Shown here: positions 43,405 to 52,880 of the stretch, in pieces
How positions within the stretch are numbered: position 1 is the first letter of the stretch
Layout of the letters: every line of letters begins with the position of its first letter
From: Chryseobacterium oryzae
GTDB taxonomy: Bacteria > Bacteroidota > Bacteroidia > Flavobacteriales > Weeksellaceae
Assembly (NCBI RefSeq): GCF_022811665.1
Contig: NZ_CP094529.1
Location: 806,001 to 870,000, forward strand
Length of the DNA: 64,000 nt
Direction: 5' to 3'
The notes under the pieces: generated by a model
What the model was told of the DNA's origin: nothing
Seen by the model: the letters and a program-made list of their open reading frames with translations, nothing else
The model's database searches: none
Translations under genes and position numbers: made by a program

Positions 43405-45798
43405 ATGAAATTGATCGTAAGTTTTTTGCTGATCCTTACAGGATTAGTCAATATTAATGCGCAAAAATCTTTTACTGTAAAAGGTGTCGTACAGGATTTT
43501 CATGACAAAACCAAGCTGGGAAATGCAGAAGTTTACATAGGAGAGTATTCTGCCAAAACCGATAAAAACGGGCAGTTTTCTTTTGAGAAAATTCCAGCCG
43601 GAAATTATAAACTCATTGCTAAGCATCCCGATTGTAACGATTATACTGAAAATATAGGAGTTACAAAGGATATATATATTACCATTACTTTAGAACATCA
43701 TGTTCAGGACATTGAAATGGTAACAATACACGGAAGCCATAAGAATAATGGGAGTATGATCGTAAAAACAATAGACCAATCTACAATTTCCAGAAATGTA
43801 ACCGAAAATTTAGGAAATCTTTTAACCAATATTTCGGGTGTAAATGTTCTTAAAACAGGAAATAACATTAGCAAACCGATTATCCACGGCTTGTACGGAA
43901 GTAGAGTTTCAATCCTTAATGATGGTGTAAAACTTGCCGAACAGGAATGGGGTGTAGAACATGCACCGAATGTAGATGTTAATAATTTTGAGCATGTGGA
44001 TGTGGTAAAAGGAGCGTCTGCTCTAAAATACGGCAGTGGAGCAGTAGGCGGAGTTGTAGTTTTACAGCCGCAGATTCTTCCTAAAAAAGATACCATTATG
44101 GGAAATGTTTCCCTTTCGGGCATCTCTAACGGAAAAGGAGTTAATCTCAGTGTGAAACTTGCGAAAACTTGGGAAAACGGATGGGCAGTAAAAACCAACG
44201 GAAGCTACAAAAAACTTGGCGATCTGGAAGCTCCGGAATATGGTCTTATGAATACAGGTGCAGAAACTTCAGGATTTAATTTTGGGGTTCAGAAAATGAA
44301 TTTTAATCAGGGTTTTTCTTTCGATTATTATCTTACCAAAAGTTCTATAGGAATTCTTAGAAGCTCCCATGTGGGTAATTCTGAAGATTTACTGAGAGCA
44401 CTTACAGCACCGGAGCCTTTTTATCAGAGAGATTTCAGCTATGAAGTGGGAAATCCAAGACAGGAAATTGAACACCATATAGCAAAAGTTTCCGGATATA
44501 AAAGATTCGAAAACTTTGGGAAAATTACTGCAACGTACAGTTTACAATATAACCACAGAAAGGAATACGATATAAGACGTACCGAAGAGCTCAGTAAAAA
44601 GGCTGCACTGGATTTGGAACTGGTAACCAACGATTTTAATGTTAATCATTTAATTGAAAGAGGAAAATGGAATCTTGAATCTGGAATTAACGCAGGATAT
44701 CAAAATAATTATTCCAATACCAATACCGAAGCCAGAAGATTAGTTCCGAATTACGACCGTTTTTACGGCGGAGTATATTCTGTATTGAAATATAAAGTTG
44801 CTCCGGAATTAGACTTAGAAGCAGGAGGTAGATACGATTATGATCGTTATGAAGTAACGAAATGGTACGATTTAAGCGACTGGAATAAGTTGTATGCTTC
44901 AGATTTCAGTGATTTTGTAACGAGAATCAATAAAAACAGAATTCTTACAAAACCGGTTTTAAATTACCATAATATTTCTGCCAATGCGGGTATTGTATAT
45001 CATCCATCGGCATATTTCGATTTAAAACTGAATTATGCCAGAGTTTCCAGATCGCCAAATATTGCAGAATTATTTGCAGATGGGCTGCATCATTCTGCAG
45101 CGATTATTGAAAGAGGAAACATGAGAATGAAAAATGAAACCGGAAATCAGTTCAATCTTGTTGCGAATATGAAAGCGAATGTTTTAGGCGGATTAAATGT
45201 TTCTGTAAATCCGTATCTTTTTTACACCAAAAATTTTATTAATCAAATTCCTACAGGTTATCAAAATACACAATGGGGTGGTGCATTTGTCGTATATAAT
45301 TACGAACAGGTTAATGCTAAAATGTATGGTGTAGATGTAGATGTTCAGTTGAAAATATCAGATAATCTTCTCTATAAAGGAAGTGGTTCTTATGTGTATG
45401 GACAAGACCTTACGAACGATGTTCCTCTAATTATGATGATGCCTCCGAATTTTAACAATTCATTGGAATTCAGCAAAAAAGAGTGGAAGAACTTTTATTT
45501 CAACGTTAGCAATAATACGTATCTTAAACAGACGAGATTTCCGGTATATAACGTTCCTATCAGATTGTTCGATTCAGATGGAAACCCTTACAACCAGATG
45601 GTGGATATTTCTACGCCGCCAAATGGTTACTCACTTTGGAATCTTCAGACCGGACTGAATTTTTCTAAAAATTTCGGGATGGATTTTTCTGTCCGAAATG
45701 TATTCAACAAATCTTACAGAGATTATCTCAACAGACTTCGTTTCTTTTCTAATGAAATGGGAAGAAACTTTATTTTAACTCTAAAATATCAATTTTAA
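43405..45798 (+). CDS. TonB-dependent receptor with N-terminal carboxypeptidase-like domain
   Basis: Outer-membrane receptor of 797 residues. Order: signal peptide (LLILTGLVNINA), a CarboxypepD_reg-like domain (FTVKGVVQDFHDKTKLGNAEVYIGEY, residues 23-95), the plug (LGNLLTNISGVNVLKTGNNI, PIIHGLYGSRVSILNDGVK) and the barrel ending in FILTLKYQF. The plug sequence GLYGSRVSILNDG with EQEWGVEHAP resembles ZnuD-type metal receptors. It is flanked by a Cys/His small protein and a small lipoprotein, which supports a metal or small-cofactor cargo. Cargo identity is inference. Confidence 0.88.
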   Translation: MKLIVSFLLILTGLVNINAQKSFTVKGVVQDFHDKTKLGNAEVYIGEYSAKTDKNGQFSFEKIPAGNYKLIAKHPDCNDYTENIGVTKDIYITITLEHHVQDIEMVTIHGSHKNNGSMIVKTIDQSTISRNVTENLGNLLTNISGVNVLKTGNNISKPIIHGLYGSRVSILNDGVKLAEQEWGVEHAPNVDVNNFEHVDVVKGASALKYGSGAVGGVVVLQPQILPKKDTIMGNVSLSGISNGKGVNLSVKLAKTWENGWAVKTNGSYKKLGDLEAPEYGLMNTGAETSGFNFGVQKMNFNQGFSFDYYLTKSSIGILRSSHVGNSEDLLRALTAPEPFYQRDFSYEVGNPRQEIEHHIAKVSGYKRFENFGKITATYSLQYNHRKEYDIRRTEELSKKAALDLELVTNDFNVNHLIERGKWNLESGINAGYQNNYSNTNTEARRLVPNYDRFYGGVYSVLKYKVAPELDLEAGGRYDYDRYEVTKWYDLSDWNKLYASDFSDFVTRINKNRILTKPVLNYHNISANAGIVYHPSAYFDLKLNYARVSRSPNIAELFADGLHHSAAIIERGNMRMKNETGNQFNLVANMKANVLGGLNVSVNPYLFYTKNFINQIPTGYQNTQWGGAFVVYNYEQVNAKMYGVDVDVQLKISDNLLYKGSGSYVYGQDLTNDVPLIMMMPPNFNNSLEFSKKEWKNFYFNVSNNTYLKQTRFPVYNVPIRLFDSDGNPYNQMVDISTPPNGYSLWNLQTGLNFSKNFGMDFSVRNVFNKSYRDYLNRLRFFSNEMGRNFILTLKYQF

Positions 45799-45819
45799 CA
45801 ACTTTAAAACTTTAAAAAA

Positions 45820-46410
45820 ATGAAAAATACTTTCAAAAATACCAAACTTATTATAGGTCTTTTTTTCTTAGCTTTATCTCTAAGTTTATCTTCATGCAGA
45901 CATAATGATGATAACGAAAAAGACGATCTTCCTCAGGAAGAATTATCAGATGTGCTTTTAAAAGTTACCGATCAGGCAACTGGTGTTCCCGTTACTTATG
46001 ATTATCAGGTGAACAGCACTTCTAATCCGAATATAAAACTAATAGACGGGCATACTTACAATGTAGAAGTAATGTTTAAAAATGGTGCTGAAGATGCTAC
46101 ACAGGAAATAAAAGAAGCTGTAAATGAACACTTTTTAGTGTATAATTTCCCTAATTCGGATATTACACTTACCCGTACCGATTCTTCCGATTTTACAAGA
46201 GCCGATGGGAACAGAGTGGGGATAAAAACAAAATGGGTAGTGAATACTGCCGTTAAAAATACAGCCGCTCCAGCACAGTTGGTTCTTACATTATTTCATG
46301 AGCCGGTAACAGTATCAGAAGCTTCATCGGTAAGTGGTAATGGTGTAATTTACGGAACTCATACTGGTGGAGAGACCGATGCACAGGCAAATTATAATAT
46401 TACGTATTAA
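45820..46410 (+). CDS. Small lipoprotein linked to the TonB receptor
   Basis: A 196-residue lipoprotein; the lipobox is LSSC followed by RHNDD, placing it on a membrane surface. The mature part is beta-rich with a first domain (LLKVTDQATGVPVTYDYQV) and a C-terminal part running TRADGNRVGIKTKWVVNTA to HTGGETDAQANYNITY. Flavobacterial proteins with this ending are sometimes labelled type 1 periplasmic binding fold, which is doubtful at this size. It begins 21 bases after the receptor gene and ends at a strong terminator, so it is very probably co-transcribed with and works alongside the receptor. Confidence 0.78.
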   Translation: MKNTFKNTKLIIGLFFLALSLSLSSCRHNDDNEKDDLPQEELSDVLLKVTDQATGVPVTYDYQVNSTSNPNIKLIDGHTYNVEVMFKNGAEDATQEIKEAVNEHFLVYNFPNSDITLTRTDSSDFTRADGNRVGIKTKWVVNTAVKNTAAPAQLVLTLFHEPVTVSEASSVSGNGVIYGTHTGGETDAQANYNITY

Positions 46411-46433
46411 AATATTTTTTAATCTTGTAAGCA

Positions 46434-46467
46434 AAAACCATCGAATTTTTTCGATGGTTTTGTTTTT
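46434..46467 (+). terminator. Terminator of the TonB receptor-lipoprotein unit
   Basis: Perfect 12-base inverted repeat aaaaccatcgaa (46434-46445) / ttcgatggtttt (46450-46461), loop tttt, then GTTTTT. Confidence 0.87.
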
Positions 46468-46523
46468 AACAACATTTTGCTTTTTTTAGTTGATTTAAAT
46501 GAATGATTTTCATAAAAATTTCC

Positions 46524-46531
46524 TATTTTTG
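46524..46531 (+). promoter_or_regulatory. -7 promoter element of tig
   Basis: TATTTTTG, 22 bases ahead of the tig ATG. Confidence 0.6.
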
Positions 46532-46553
46532 CAACCTAAAATTTTAATCGATA

Positions 46554-47888
46554 ATGAACGTTACAGCTCAAAATCATGATGATGTAAGTGCATTGCTTAC
46601 AGTTACATTAGAAAAATCTGACTACAAAGATAAAGTAGAAAAACAGTTGATTAACTATGCCAAAAATGCGCAGGTTCCTGGTTTCAGAAAAGGAAAAGTG
46701 CCTTTGAGTATGGTAAGAAAACAATATGAAGCGGGTATTGCATTCGAAGAAATCAATAAGCAGGTTTCTGATGCTTTAAACAATTATATCAACGAAAATA
46801 AGCTAAGATTAGTAGGTCAGCCGGTTCCTCAACCTGTTAATGACTTCAATCATAATGCTGAAAAGCTTGAAGTGGCTTTCGAAGTTGGTTACGAGCCAGA
46901 ATTCTCTATCGACCTTTCTAAATATGAGGCTCCTCACTACAAAGTGTCTGCTTCAGAAAAAGAAATCAGCAAGAGCATCGAGAATATGCAGAAGCGTTTT
47001 GCAGAACAAGTTCCGCAAGATAAAATTACAAAAGATTCTTATGTTGCTTTAGAAATTACTCAGGTAGTTGAAGAAAATGCAGAAGGAGAACACCACCACC
47101 ATCCAAAGAACGTTACCATTACAGCAGAAAACAAGGCTACTTTCAAATTGGTGAAGTCTTTAAAAATGGATGAGTCTGTAAAAGTATCTAAAGAAACTTT
47201 AGTGTCTGATGAAGATTTGGCTAAAGATTTAGGATTCTCTAAAGAAGAGGCAGAAAGCTTACACCACGCTGAGGTTGAAGTAAAAGTAAAAGATTTTTAT
47301 TCTTTGAATCTTGCTGAGCTTAACCAGGAACTTTTTGATAAAGTATACGGTGAAGGAAACATTAAAACTGAAGAAGAGCTTAAAGAAAAAGTAAAATCTG
47401 AATTGGATGAATACTTCCAGCAAAATGCAGATGTTCACTTCGTGAATAAAGTATTGGAGCAGGTTTCTGAAAAAGAAGAAGTAAAACTTCCTGAAGAATT
47501 CTTAGTAAAATGGTTGATGTTCTCTAACCAGAATATCCACACCGAAGAGCAGGCAAAAGAAATCTTTGAAGCAGAAAAAAATCAGTTGAAATATCAGATC
47601 ATTGAAGGGAAACTGATGAGCGAAAACGAAATTCAGTTAGACTACGCAGACATCTTGTCTCAGGCAGAACAGTTGGTGAAAAACCAGTTGGCAATCTACG
47701 GAATACACCATTTAGGTGACGAAGAAATTCAGAAATATGCTGTTGAAATGCTAAAAGATCAGGAGCAGGTAAGACAAATTTCTTCTGAAGTTGCAATGAC
47801 TAAACTGAAAGATGTTATTTTAGAAAAAGCTACAAAAAAAGAAACTGAAATCTCTCATGACGAGTTTTTAGAAGAACTTAAAAAGTAA
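46554..47888 (+). CDS. tig: Trigger factor
   Basis: Ribosome-bound chaperone of 444 residues. The N-terminal domain carries the ribosome-docking signature GFRKGKVP near residue 43. The middle region, at the FKBP domain position, is divergent: it starts DSYVALEITQVVEENAEGE and contains a four-His run (EHHHHPKN) near residue 180. The helical C-terminal domain covers about 245-430. The degenerate FKBP part suggests weak or absent prolyl isomerase activity, as often in Bacteroidota. It is transcribed alone with promoter and terminator. Confidence 0.93.
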   Translation: MNVTAQNHDDVSALLTVTLEKSDYKDKVEKQLINYAKNAQVPGFRKGKVPLSMVRKQYEAGIAFEEINKQVSDALNNYINENKLRLVGQPVPQPVNDFNHNAEKLEVAFEVGYEPEFSIDLSKYEAPHYKVSASEKEISKSIENMQKRFAEQVPQDKITKDSYVALEITQVVEENAEGEHHHHPKNVTITAENKATFKLVKSLKMDESVKVSKETLVSDEDLAKDLGFSKEEAESLHHAEVEVKVKDFYSLNLAELNQELFDKVYGEGNIKTEEELKEKVKSELDEYFQQNADVHFVNKVLEQVSEKEEVKLPEEFLVKWLMFSNQNIHTEEQAKEIFEAEKNQLKYQIIEGKLMSENEIQLDYADILSQAEQLVKNQLAIYGIHHLGDEEIQKYAVEMLKDQEQVRQISSEVAMTKLKDVILEKATKKETEISHDEFLEELKK

Positions 47889-47908
47889 TTTTTTATAATA
47901 TATTGAAG

Positions 47909-47937
47909 TGCCTCCAAAATTTTTGGAGGCATTTTAG
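47909..47937 (+). terminator. Terminator of tig
   Basis: Inverted repeat tgcctccaa / ttggaggca within 47909-47931, followed by TTTTAGTTTTC. Confidence 0.8.
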
Positions 47938-47998
47938 TTTTCTGTTTTCAAATTAAACTCGTCTTTTTTATTTTGTATCTTTACGTATAAAAAATTAT

Positions 47999-48679
47999 AT
48001 GAAAAAAATAATAATTCCAATATTCAGTGCGCTGTTATTTTCAACTTCTATGGATGCAAAAGTTTCTGCCATAGTCATTGAGAAAGAAATTATCAATACC
48101 AATGTAACTCCGCAAGTTGTTATAGAAAAATACATTGATGCACTTGGAGGAAGATCGAAATTAAGTGCCGTAAAATCTACGGTAAGTGAAGATGTTATCT
48201 ATGCTCAAGGAATCGAGATTACTTCGGTAACCAAGAAGATGGGCAATAAATTCAGATCCGTTCAGAATGTTATGGGTAAAGAAATTATGAGTGTGTTCGA
48301 TGGAGAAAAAGGATATTCTACGCAAACCGGACAAAGAGTAGATTTTACTTCAGAAAAAATTGCAGAACTGAAAAAGGGTAAAACGATTGATGCTTTGGGA
48401 TTTGATGCTTCCAAATATACTTCTGCTGTAGAAACTTTAGAAGGTAAGGAGTATAATGTTTTAATTTCTAACGGTACTAAGCTCTATTTTGATGTTTCTA
48501 CAGGATTGCTTTACAAAACAGTTAATGCACAAAGTAGTGCTTTAATTAAAAGCTACATCACAGTTGACGGAATGAAATTTCCCGAAGTTATTGAAGCTGA
48601 AGGTGGAGGACAAAAAGTTGTAATTAAAACTTCAAAAGTTACCCTGAATACTGATATCAGCGATAATGATTTTAAATAA
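47999..48679 (+). CDS. Exported protein of unknown function (LolA/outer-membrane lipoprotein-sorting-like)
   Basis: A 226-residue exported protein: N-terminal signal (KKIIIPIFSALLFSTSMDA), then VIEKYIDALGGRSKLSAVKSTVSED, typical of a flavobacterial family with a LolA-like beta fold. Short strands continue to the end (YITVDGMKFPEVIEAEGG). No enzyme motif is seen. The gene lies between tig and the M16 protease gene; a -7-like TATCTTTA stands about 20 bases ahead of the ATG. Confidence 0.72.
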   Translation: MKKIIIPIFSALLFSTSMDAKVSAIVIEKEIINTNVTPQVVIEKYIDALGGRSKLSAVKSTVSEDVIYAQGIEITSVTKKMGNKFRSVQNVMGKEIMSVFDGEKGYSTQTGQRVDFTSEKIAELKKGKTIDALGFDASKYTSAVETLEGKEYNVLISNGTKLYFDVSTGLLYKTVNAQSSALIKSYITVDGMKFPEVIEAEGGGQKVVIKTSKVTLNTDISDNDFK

Positions 48680-48701
48680 AATTATTTATTTAACATAATA
48701 T

Positions 48702-48726
48702 AACCGGATTTATTCCGGTTTTTTTA
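48702..48726 (+). terminator. Terminator of the LolA-like gene
   Basis: Inverted repeat aaccgga (48702-48708) / tccggtt (48714-48720) followed by TTTTTTT. Confidence 0.82.
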
Positions 48727-48877
48727 TTTCTGAAAGTATTTTAACTAATGTTTAACTAAAAAACATACGTTTTGTTGTTTGGGTATATTTATTTTTACCG
48801 TCAGATAAAATATAATTACTATTTCTTCGTTAGGTGAATAGTTATATTATAAACTATAAATTAATAATCAAACAATT

Positions 48878-51727
48878 ATGAAAAAAAAGTTTTCGTCGTT
48901 TGCAGCAATTTTCCTTTTGTCTGCAACTGCTTTTGCACAGAATATCCCCGTAGATCCGTCTGTAAGGATTGGTACTCTTCCCAATGGGATGAAATACTAC
49001 ATCAAGAAAAACACTTTACCGGAGAAAAAAGTAGATTTCAGGCTGGCTATTAACGCCGGATCTATTCTGGAAGATGAAAATCAGAGAGGTCTTGCCCATT
49101 TCATGGAACACATGAACTTTAATGGAACCAAAAATTTTCCAGACAATAAATTGGTAGATTTTCTACAGTCGATTGGCGTGAAATTCGGACAACATTTAAA
49201 TGCTTATACAAGCTTCGACGAAACTGTTTACATGCTTCCTGTTCCGCTAGATAAGCCAGGGAACTTAGATTCCGGACTTAAGGTGATGGAAGATTGGGCT
49301 TTTAATGCTACTCTTACAGATACTCAAATTAATAAGGAAAGAGGTGTTGTTTTGGAGGAACTTAGATTAGGTTTGGGTGCCGATAAAAGAATGTCTGATA
49401 AATATCTTCCGAAGTTGCTTTATAAATCTCAGTATGCAGAAAGACTTCCTATTGGTAAGAAAGAAGTTTTGGAGAACTTTAAGCCAGAAGTTATCAGACA
49501 GTTTCATAAAGACTGGTACAGACCAGACCTTATGGCACTTGTAGTGGTAGGAGATATTAATGTAGATGAGGTAGAAAAGAAAATTAAAGATAACTTCAGC
49601 AAGTATAAAAATCCTTCTAAACCTAGAGAAAGAAAAGTTTTTGAACTTCCAAACCATCAGGAAACGCTGGTTGCAATAGAGACAGATCCTGATGCTACCA
49701 ATTCTATGGTTCAGTTTATCATGAAAGATAAGGAAGCGTATAAACCCGATGTTACAGTAGAGCAATATAACCAGAGCTTAATCGAAAGTCTGGCTACAAC
49801 TATGCTAAACAACAGGTTGAGAGAATTGGTAAATTCTAACAATCCTCCTTTTACATTCGGATCGGTTTATCATGGCGGAACATATGCAAGAACTAAGGAA
49901 GCTTTCCAGGGTTTTGCAATGGTAAAAGAAGGAAATCAGGTAAATGCCTTGAAGGTTCTTCTGGAAGAAACCGAAAGAGCAAAAAGATTCGGTTTTACTC
50001 AGGGAGAATTAGACAGAGCAAAGTCTCAGACAATGTCTAATATGGAAAGATCTTACAATAACCGTGACAAAACAGAAAGCGATATGCTTGTTAACGAATA
50101 TGTAAGAAATTTCCTGGAGCAGGAGCCTATGCCGGGAATTGCTTGGGAATATGAAGATGTTAAAACTTTCTTACCAACGGTTACTTTGGCTCAGACCAAT
50201 GATGTGATTAAAAAAATGGTGAAAGATGACAGTAGAGTTATTGTTATTACAGGTCCTAAAAAAGACAATGTAACAATGCCAACAGAAGCTTTAGTTTTGA
50301 AAACTTTTGATGATGTGAAAATGGCAGATCTTAAGCCTTATGAAGAGAAAGCTGCTATCAAGAATTTGGTAAAACCTTTTAAATCTGAAGGTAAGATTGC
50401 TAAATCAGAAACCGATGCCAAATTAGGAACAACTACATGGACGCTTAGCAACGGTGCAAAAGTTACTTTTAAAAAGACAGACTTCAAAGACGATGAAATT
50501 GTATTCACGGCAAGAAGTATGGGAGGAAACTCTTTGTTGAATGATGCAGATTACAATAAAACGCAGTTCGCTTATCAGGCATTGTCTGAAGCGGGAGTAA
50601 ATGGCTATTCTAAAGCAGATTTAACCAATTATCTTGCCGGTAAACAGGTAAGTGTAAGTCCGTTCATTAGTGGTATTGTAGAAGGAATTTCAGGAAGAAC
50701 AAACCAAAAAGATTTAAGTTCTGCAATGGAGTTAATGTATTCTTACTTTACAGGTCTTAATTACAGTCCGGAAGCATTTAATGCTTATAAAATGAAGCAG
50801 TCTGCAATGCTGGATAATATGCTTTCTAATCCTCAAACTTATTTCGCCAGTGAGCATGCTAAATTTACCAATCAGAAAAACCCGAGATTTATAGGAATTC
50901 TTCCTTTAGAAAAAGATTGGGCAGCAACAGATTATAAAAAAGCGTATGATGTTTACAAAGAAAAATTTGCCAATGCAGGAAACTTCCACTTTTACTTTGT
51001 AGGAAATATCGATGAGGCAAAATTCAAAAATGAGGTTTTACAATACATAGCAAGTTTACCTACAACAGGTAAAGCAACCAACTTTAGAGATACAGGTTAT
51101 AGATCGATTACCGGAGATTATAATAAAGTCTACAAAAAAGGAAAAGATCCTAAAAGTATGGTTCAGATTGTATATTCTGGTGAAGCACCTTACAACGAAA
51201 AAGAAGCTATGGCACTTTCTGCTTTGGGAGAAGTGGCTACGATTAAAGTAATCGAAAAATTAAGAGAAGACGAAAGCGGAATTTATGGTGGTGGTGCAAG
51301 AGGTTACATGGGAAAAGTTCCTTATGGTAGCTACAGCTTCAGTGTAAGTTTCCCTTGCGGACCAGAAAATGCAGATAAATTAACGAAGAGTGCTATTGCC
51401 GAAGTTCAAAAATTAATTGACAAAGGTCCTGAACAAAAAGACCTCAACAAGTACAAAGAAGGTGAGATGAATGACTATAAAACAGACATTAAAGATAATT
51501 CTTACTGGATGAGTGCTATTGCTAAAAATCAACTGGATGGAAGCGATAAATATGATATTCTGAATTACGAACAGAAAGTAAAAGCTTTAACCGTAAAAGA
51601 TTTGCAGGATGTTGCTAAAAAATATCTTACAAAAAACAGAATTATTGCTACATTAATGCCTGAAGACGGATGGGAAAAATCTGTAAAAAAGGAAGGTACT
51701 GAAGTGAAAGCTACAGTGAAAAAATAA
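48878..51727 (+). CDS. M16-family zinc metallopeptidase, two-domain, exported
   Basis: A 949-residue peptidase with signal peptide (FAAIFLLSATAFAQ). The inverted zinc motif HxxEH is HFMEH (His74, Glu77, His78), with the third ligand probably in the EELRLGLGADKRM segment about 75 residues later. The second M16 half begins near residue 520 (TTTWTLSNGAKVTFKKTDF) and lacks the zinc motif, the usual active/inactive pairing. It probably degrades peptides in the periplasm. It is transcribed alone and ends at a bidirectional terminator. Confidence 0.93.
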   Translation: MKKKFSSFAAIFLLSATAFAQNIPVDPSVRIGTLPNGMKYYIKKNTLPEKKVDFRLAINAGSILEDENQRGLAHFMEHMNFNGTKNFPDNKLVDFLQSIGVKFGQHLNAYTSFDETVYMLPVPLDKPGNLDSGLKVMEDWAFNATLTDTQINKERGVVLEELRLGLGADKRMSDKYLPKLLYKSQYAERLPIGKKEVLENFKPEVIRQFHKDWYRPDLMALVVVGDINVDEVEKKIKDNFSKYKNPSKPRERKVFELPNHQETLVAIETDPDATNSMVQFIMKDKEAYKPDVTVEQYNQSLIESLATTMLNNRLRELVNSNNPPFTFGSVYHGGTYARTKEAFQGFAMVKEGNQVNALKVLLEETERAKRFGFTQGELDRAKSQTMSNMERSYNNRDKTESDMLVNEYVRNFLEQEPMPGIAWEYEDVKTFLPTVTLAQTNDVIKKMVKDDSRVIVITGPKKDNVTMPTEALVLKTFDDVKMADLKPYEEKAAIKNLVKPFKSEGKIAKSETDAKLGTTTWTLSNGAKVTFKKTDFKDDEIVFTARSMGGNSLLNDADYNKTQFAYQALSEAGVNGYSKADLTNYLAGKQVSVSPFISGIVEGISGRTNQKDLSSAMELMYSYFTGLNYSPEAFNAYKMKQSAMLDNMLSNPQTYFASEHAKFTNQKNPRFIGILPLEKDWAATDYKKAYDVYKEKFANAGNFHFYFVGNIDEAKFKNEVLQYIASLPTTGKATNFRDTGYRSITGDYNKVYKKGKDPKSMVQIVYSGEAPYNEKEAMALSALGEVATIKVIEKLREDESGIYGGGARGYMGKVPYGSYSFSVSFPCGPENADKLTKSAIAEVQKLIDKGPEQKDLNKYKEGEMNDYKTDIKDNSYWMSAIAKNQLDGSDKYDILNYEQKVKALTVKDLQDVAKKYLTKNRIIATLMPEDGWEKSVKKEGTEVKATVKK

Positions 51728-51758
51728 ATTTAATAGCACTGTTTTAAAGTGTAACATA

Positions 51759-51791
51759 AAAAATGCTCAGAGGTATAATCTGAGCATTTTT
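51759..51791. terminator. Bidirectional terminator between M16 and NUDIX genes
   Basis: Perfect inverted repeat aaaaatgctcaga / tctgagcattttt (51759-51791) with T-rich tails on both strands, between convergent genes. Confidence 0.85.
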
Positions 51792-51824
51792 AATTTTAAT
51801 AGTTTGAATTTAATTAATTGTAGA

Positions 51825-52430
51825 TTAATTTTTGAAATATAATTCATTAATAATCAATTGGATATTTTTGAAAGTGTTGGGGAAAACTTCATTTTCTATC
51901 TGATTTCTATTTTTCCATGCAACTTCGGTAATACCTTCTTCAATTTGTGGTTTAGAAGTGTCTTTTCCATCGAAATACATTTCAAACCAATGCGTGTACT
52001 TCAAAACCTTGTCACCGTTTCTTTCGGTGTAGATATGATAAGTTGTATTGATGAAATCTTTAAGCTTTACCTCTCTCAGACCGGTTTCTTCCTCTATTTC
52101 TCTTACAGCAGACTCTTCCCGAGATTCTCCTTTTTCCATCTTACCTTTAGGAAGATCCCATTTGCCGAGCCTTTTAATAAATAAAATATCACCGTTGGGT
52201 TTGCTTACCAATCCTCCGGCAGCTTCAATAATTCGGAAGAGTTTTTTAAATTCTTTCCAGATTTCATCGATATTTTCACCATACACGTTCAGTTCCGAGG
52301 TGGAGGTATTCTCAAGAAGATCCAATGCAATTTCTAAAGTTGTGAAACTTTCGAAGCTAATAGATTTCTCTAAGTTTTCCTGGTTCTTAGATATCAATAA
52401 TTTTTTTTCGTTCACAAAAACTTTATACAT
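51825..52430 (-). CDS. NUDIX hydrolase
   Basis: A 201-residue NUDIX protein. The NUDIX box GX5EX7REUXEEXGU is complete at residues 96-118 (GKMEKGE... REIEEETGL). The first 65 residues form an unknown extension, and the rest of the fold follows (FEMYFDGKDTSKPQIEEGITEVAWK). It hydrolyses a nucleoside diphosphate linked to some other group; the substrate is not predictable. It is divergent from the SRPBCC gene, and its ATG lies inside the opposing promoter. Confidence 0.92.
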   Translation of the reverse strand: MYKVFVNEKKLLISKNQENLEKSISFESFTTLEIALDLLENTSTSELNVYGENIDEIWKEFKKLFRIIEAAGGLVSKPNGDILFIKRLGKWDLPKGKMEKGESREESAVREIEEETGLREVKLKDFINTTYHIYTERNGDKVLKYTHWFEMYFDGKDTSKPQIEEGITEVAWKNRNQIENEVFPNTFKNIQLIINELYFKN

Positions 52431-52433
52431 TTG
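52426..52433 (+). promoter_or_regulatory. -7 promoter element of the SRPBCC gene
   Basis: TACATTTG, overlapping the NUDIX start codon (52428-52430) and 26 bases ahead of the SRPBCC ATG. Confidence 0.55.
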
Positions 52434-52447
52434 TAAGAATTTAAATA

Positions 52448-52455
52448 CAAAAATA
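52448..52455 (-). promoter_or_regulatory. -7 promoter element of the NUDIX gene
   Basis: TATTTTTG on the minus strand, 17 bases ahead of the NUDIX ATG. It lies inside the SRPBCC 5' leader. Confidence 0.55.
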
Positions 52456-52459
52456 AAAA

Positions 52460-52849
52460 ATGAATTTAGAAGGACGAAAAATTATTGTCAATAAATCATC
52501 TAAAGATTTGTCTGAACTGCTAAAATCTCCTGAAAACTACAAAGCATTTATGCCGGATGGGCTTCAGAAGTTTGAAACAAGGGAAGACGGCTTCAAATTC
52601 GGACTTCAGGGAATGCCGGAAATTGCTTTGAAAATTGACGAAGTAAACGACGATAAAGCCGTACTGAAATCGGCTAGTTCAAGCTTAGATTTTGCATTAA
52701 CAGCTACATTGAAACCGCTGAACGAAAACCAAACAGAAGTTCAGATGCTTTTTGAAGGGAAATTTAACCCATTCATTAAAATGATGGTTGAAAAACCGCT
52801 TCAAAATTTTATCAATACGCTTACAGATAAGATCGAAGCTTATAAATAG
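52460..52849 (+). CDS. SRPBCC-fold protein
   Basis: A 129-residue protein matching the SRPBCC/polyketide-cyclase fold: N-terminal strand MNLEGRKIIVNKSSKDLSELL, lid PENYKAFMPDGLQKFE, a beta-rich middle, and the C-terminal helix KMMVEKPLQNFINTLTDKIEAY. It may bind a small hydrophobic ligand. In many flavobacteria a protein of this sort sits near pyrE, but that gene is not adjacent here. Confidence 0.85.
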   Translation: MNLEGRKIIVNKSSKDLSELLKSPENYKAFMPDGLQKFETREDGFKFGLQGMPEIALKIDEVNDDKAVLKSASSSLDFALTATLKPLNENQTEVQMLFEGKFNPFIKMMVEKPLQNFINTLTDKIEAYK

Positions 52850-52855
52850 AAACAG

Positions 52856-52880
52856 AACCTTCAGTAATGAAGGTTTTTTT
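52856..52880 (+). terminator. Terminator of the SRPBCC gene
   Basis: Inverted repeat aaccttca (52856-52863) / tgaaggtt (52868-52875) followed by TTTTT. It reaches into the 3' end of anmK on the other strand. Confidence 0.75.

Noticed and set aside
43704..44198. 164-codon minus-strand ORF inside the TonB receptor
   Set aside because: Antisense shadow; the plus frame carries the plug domain motifs.
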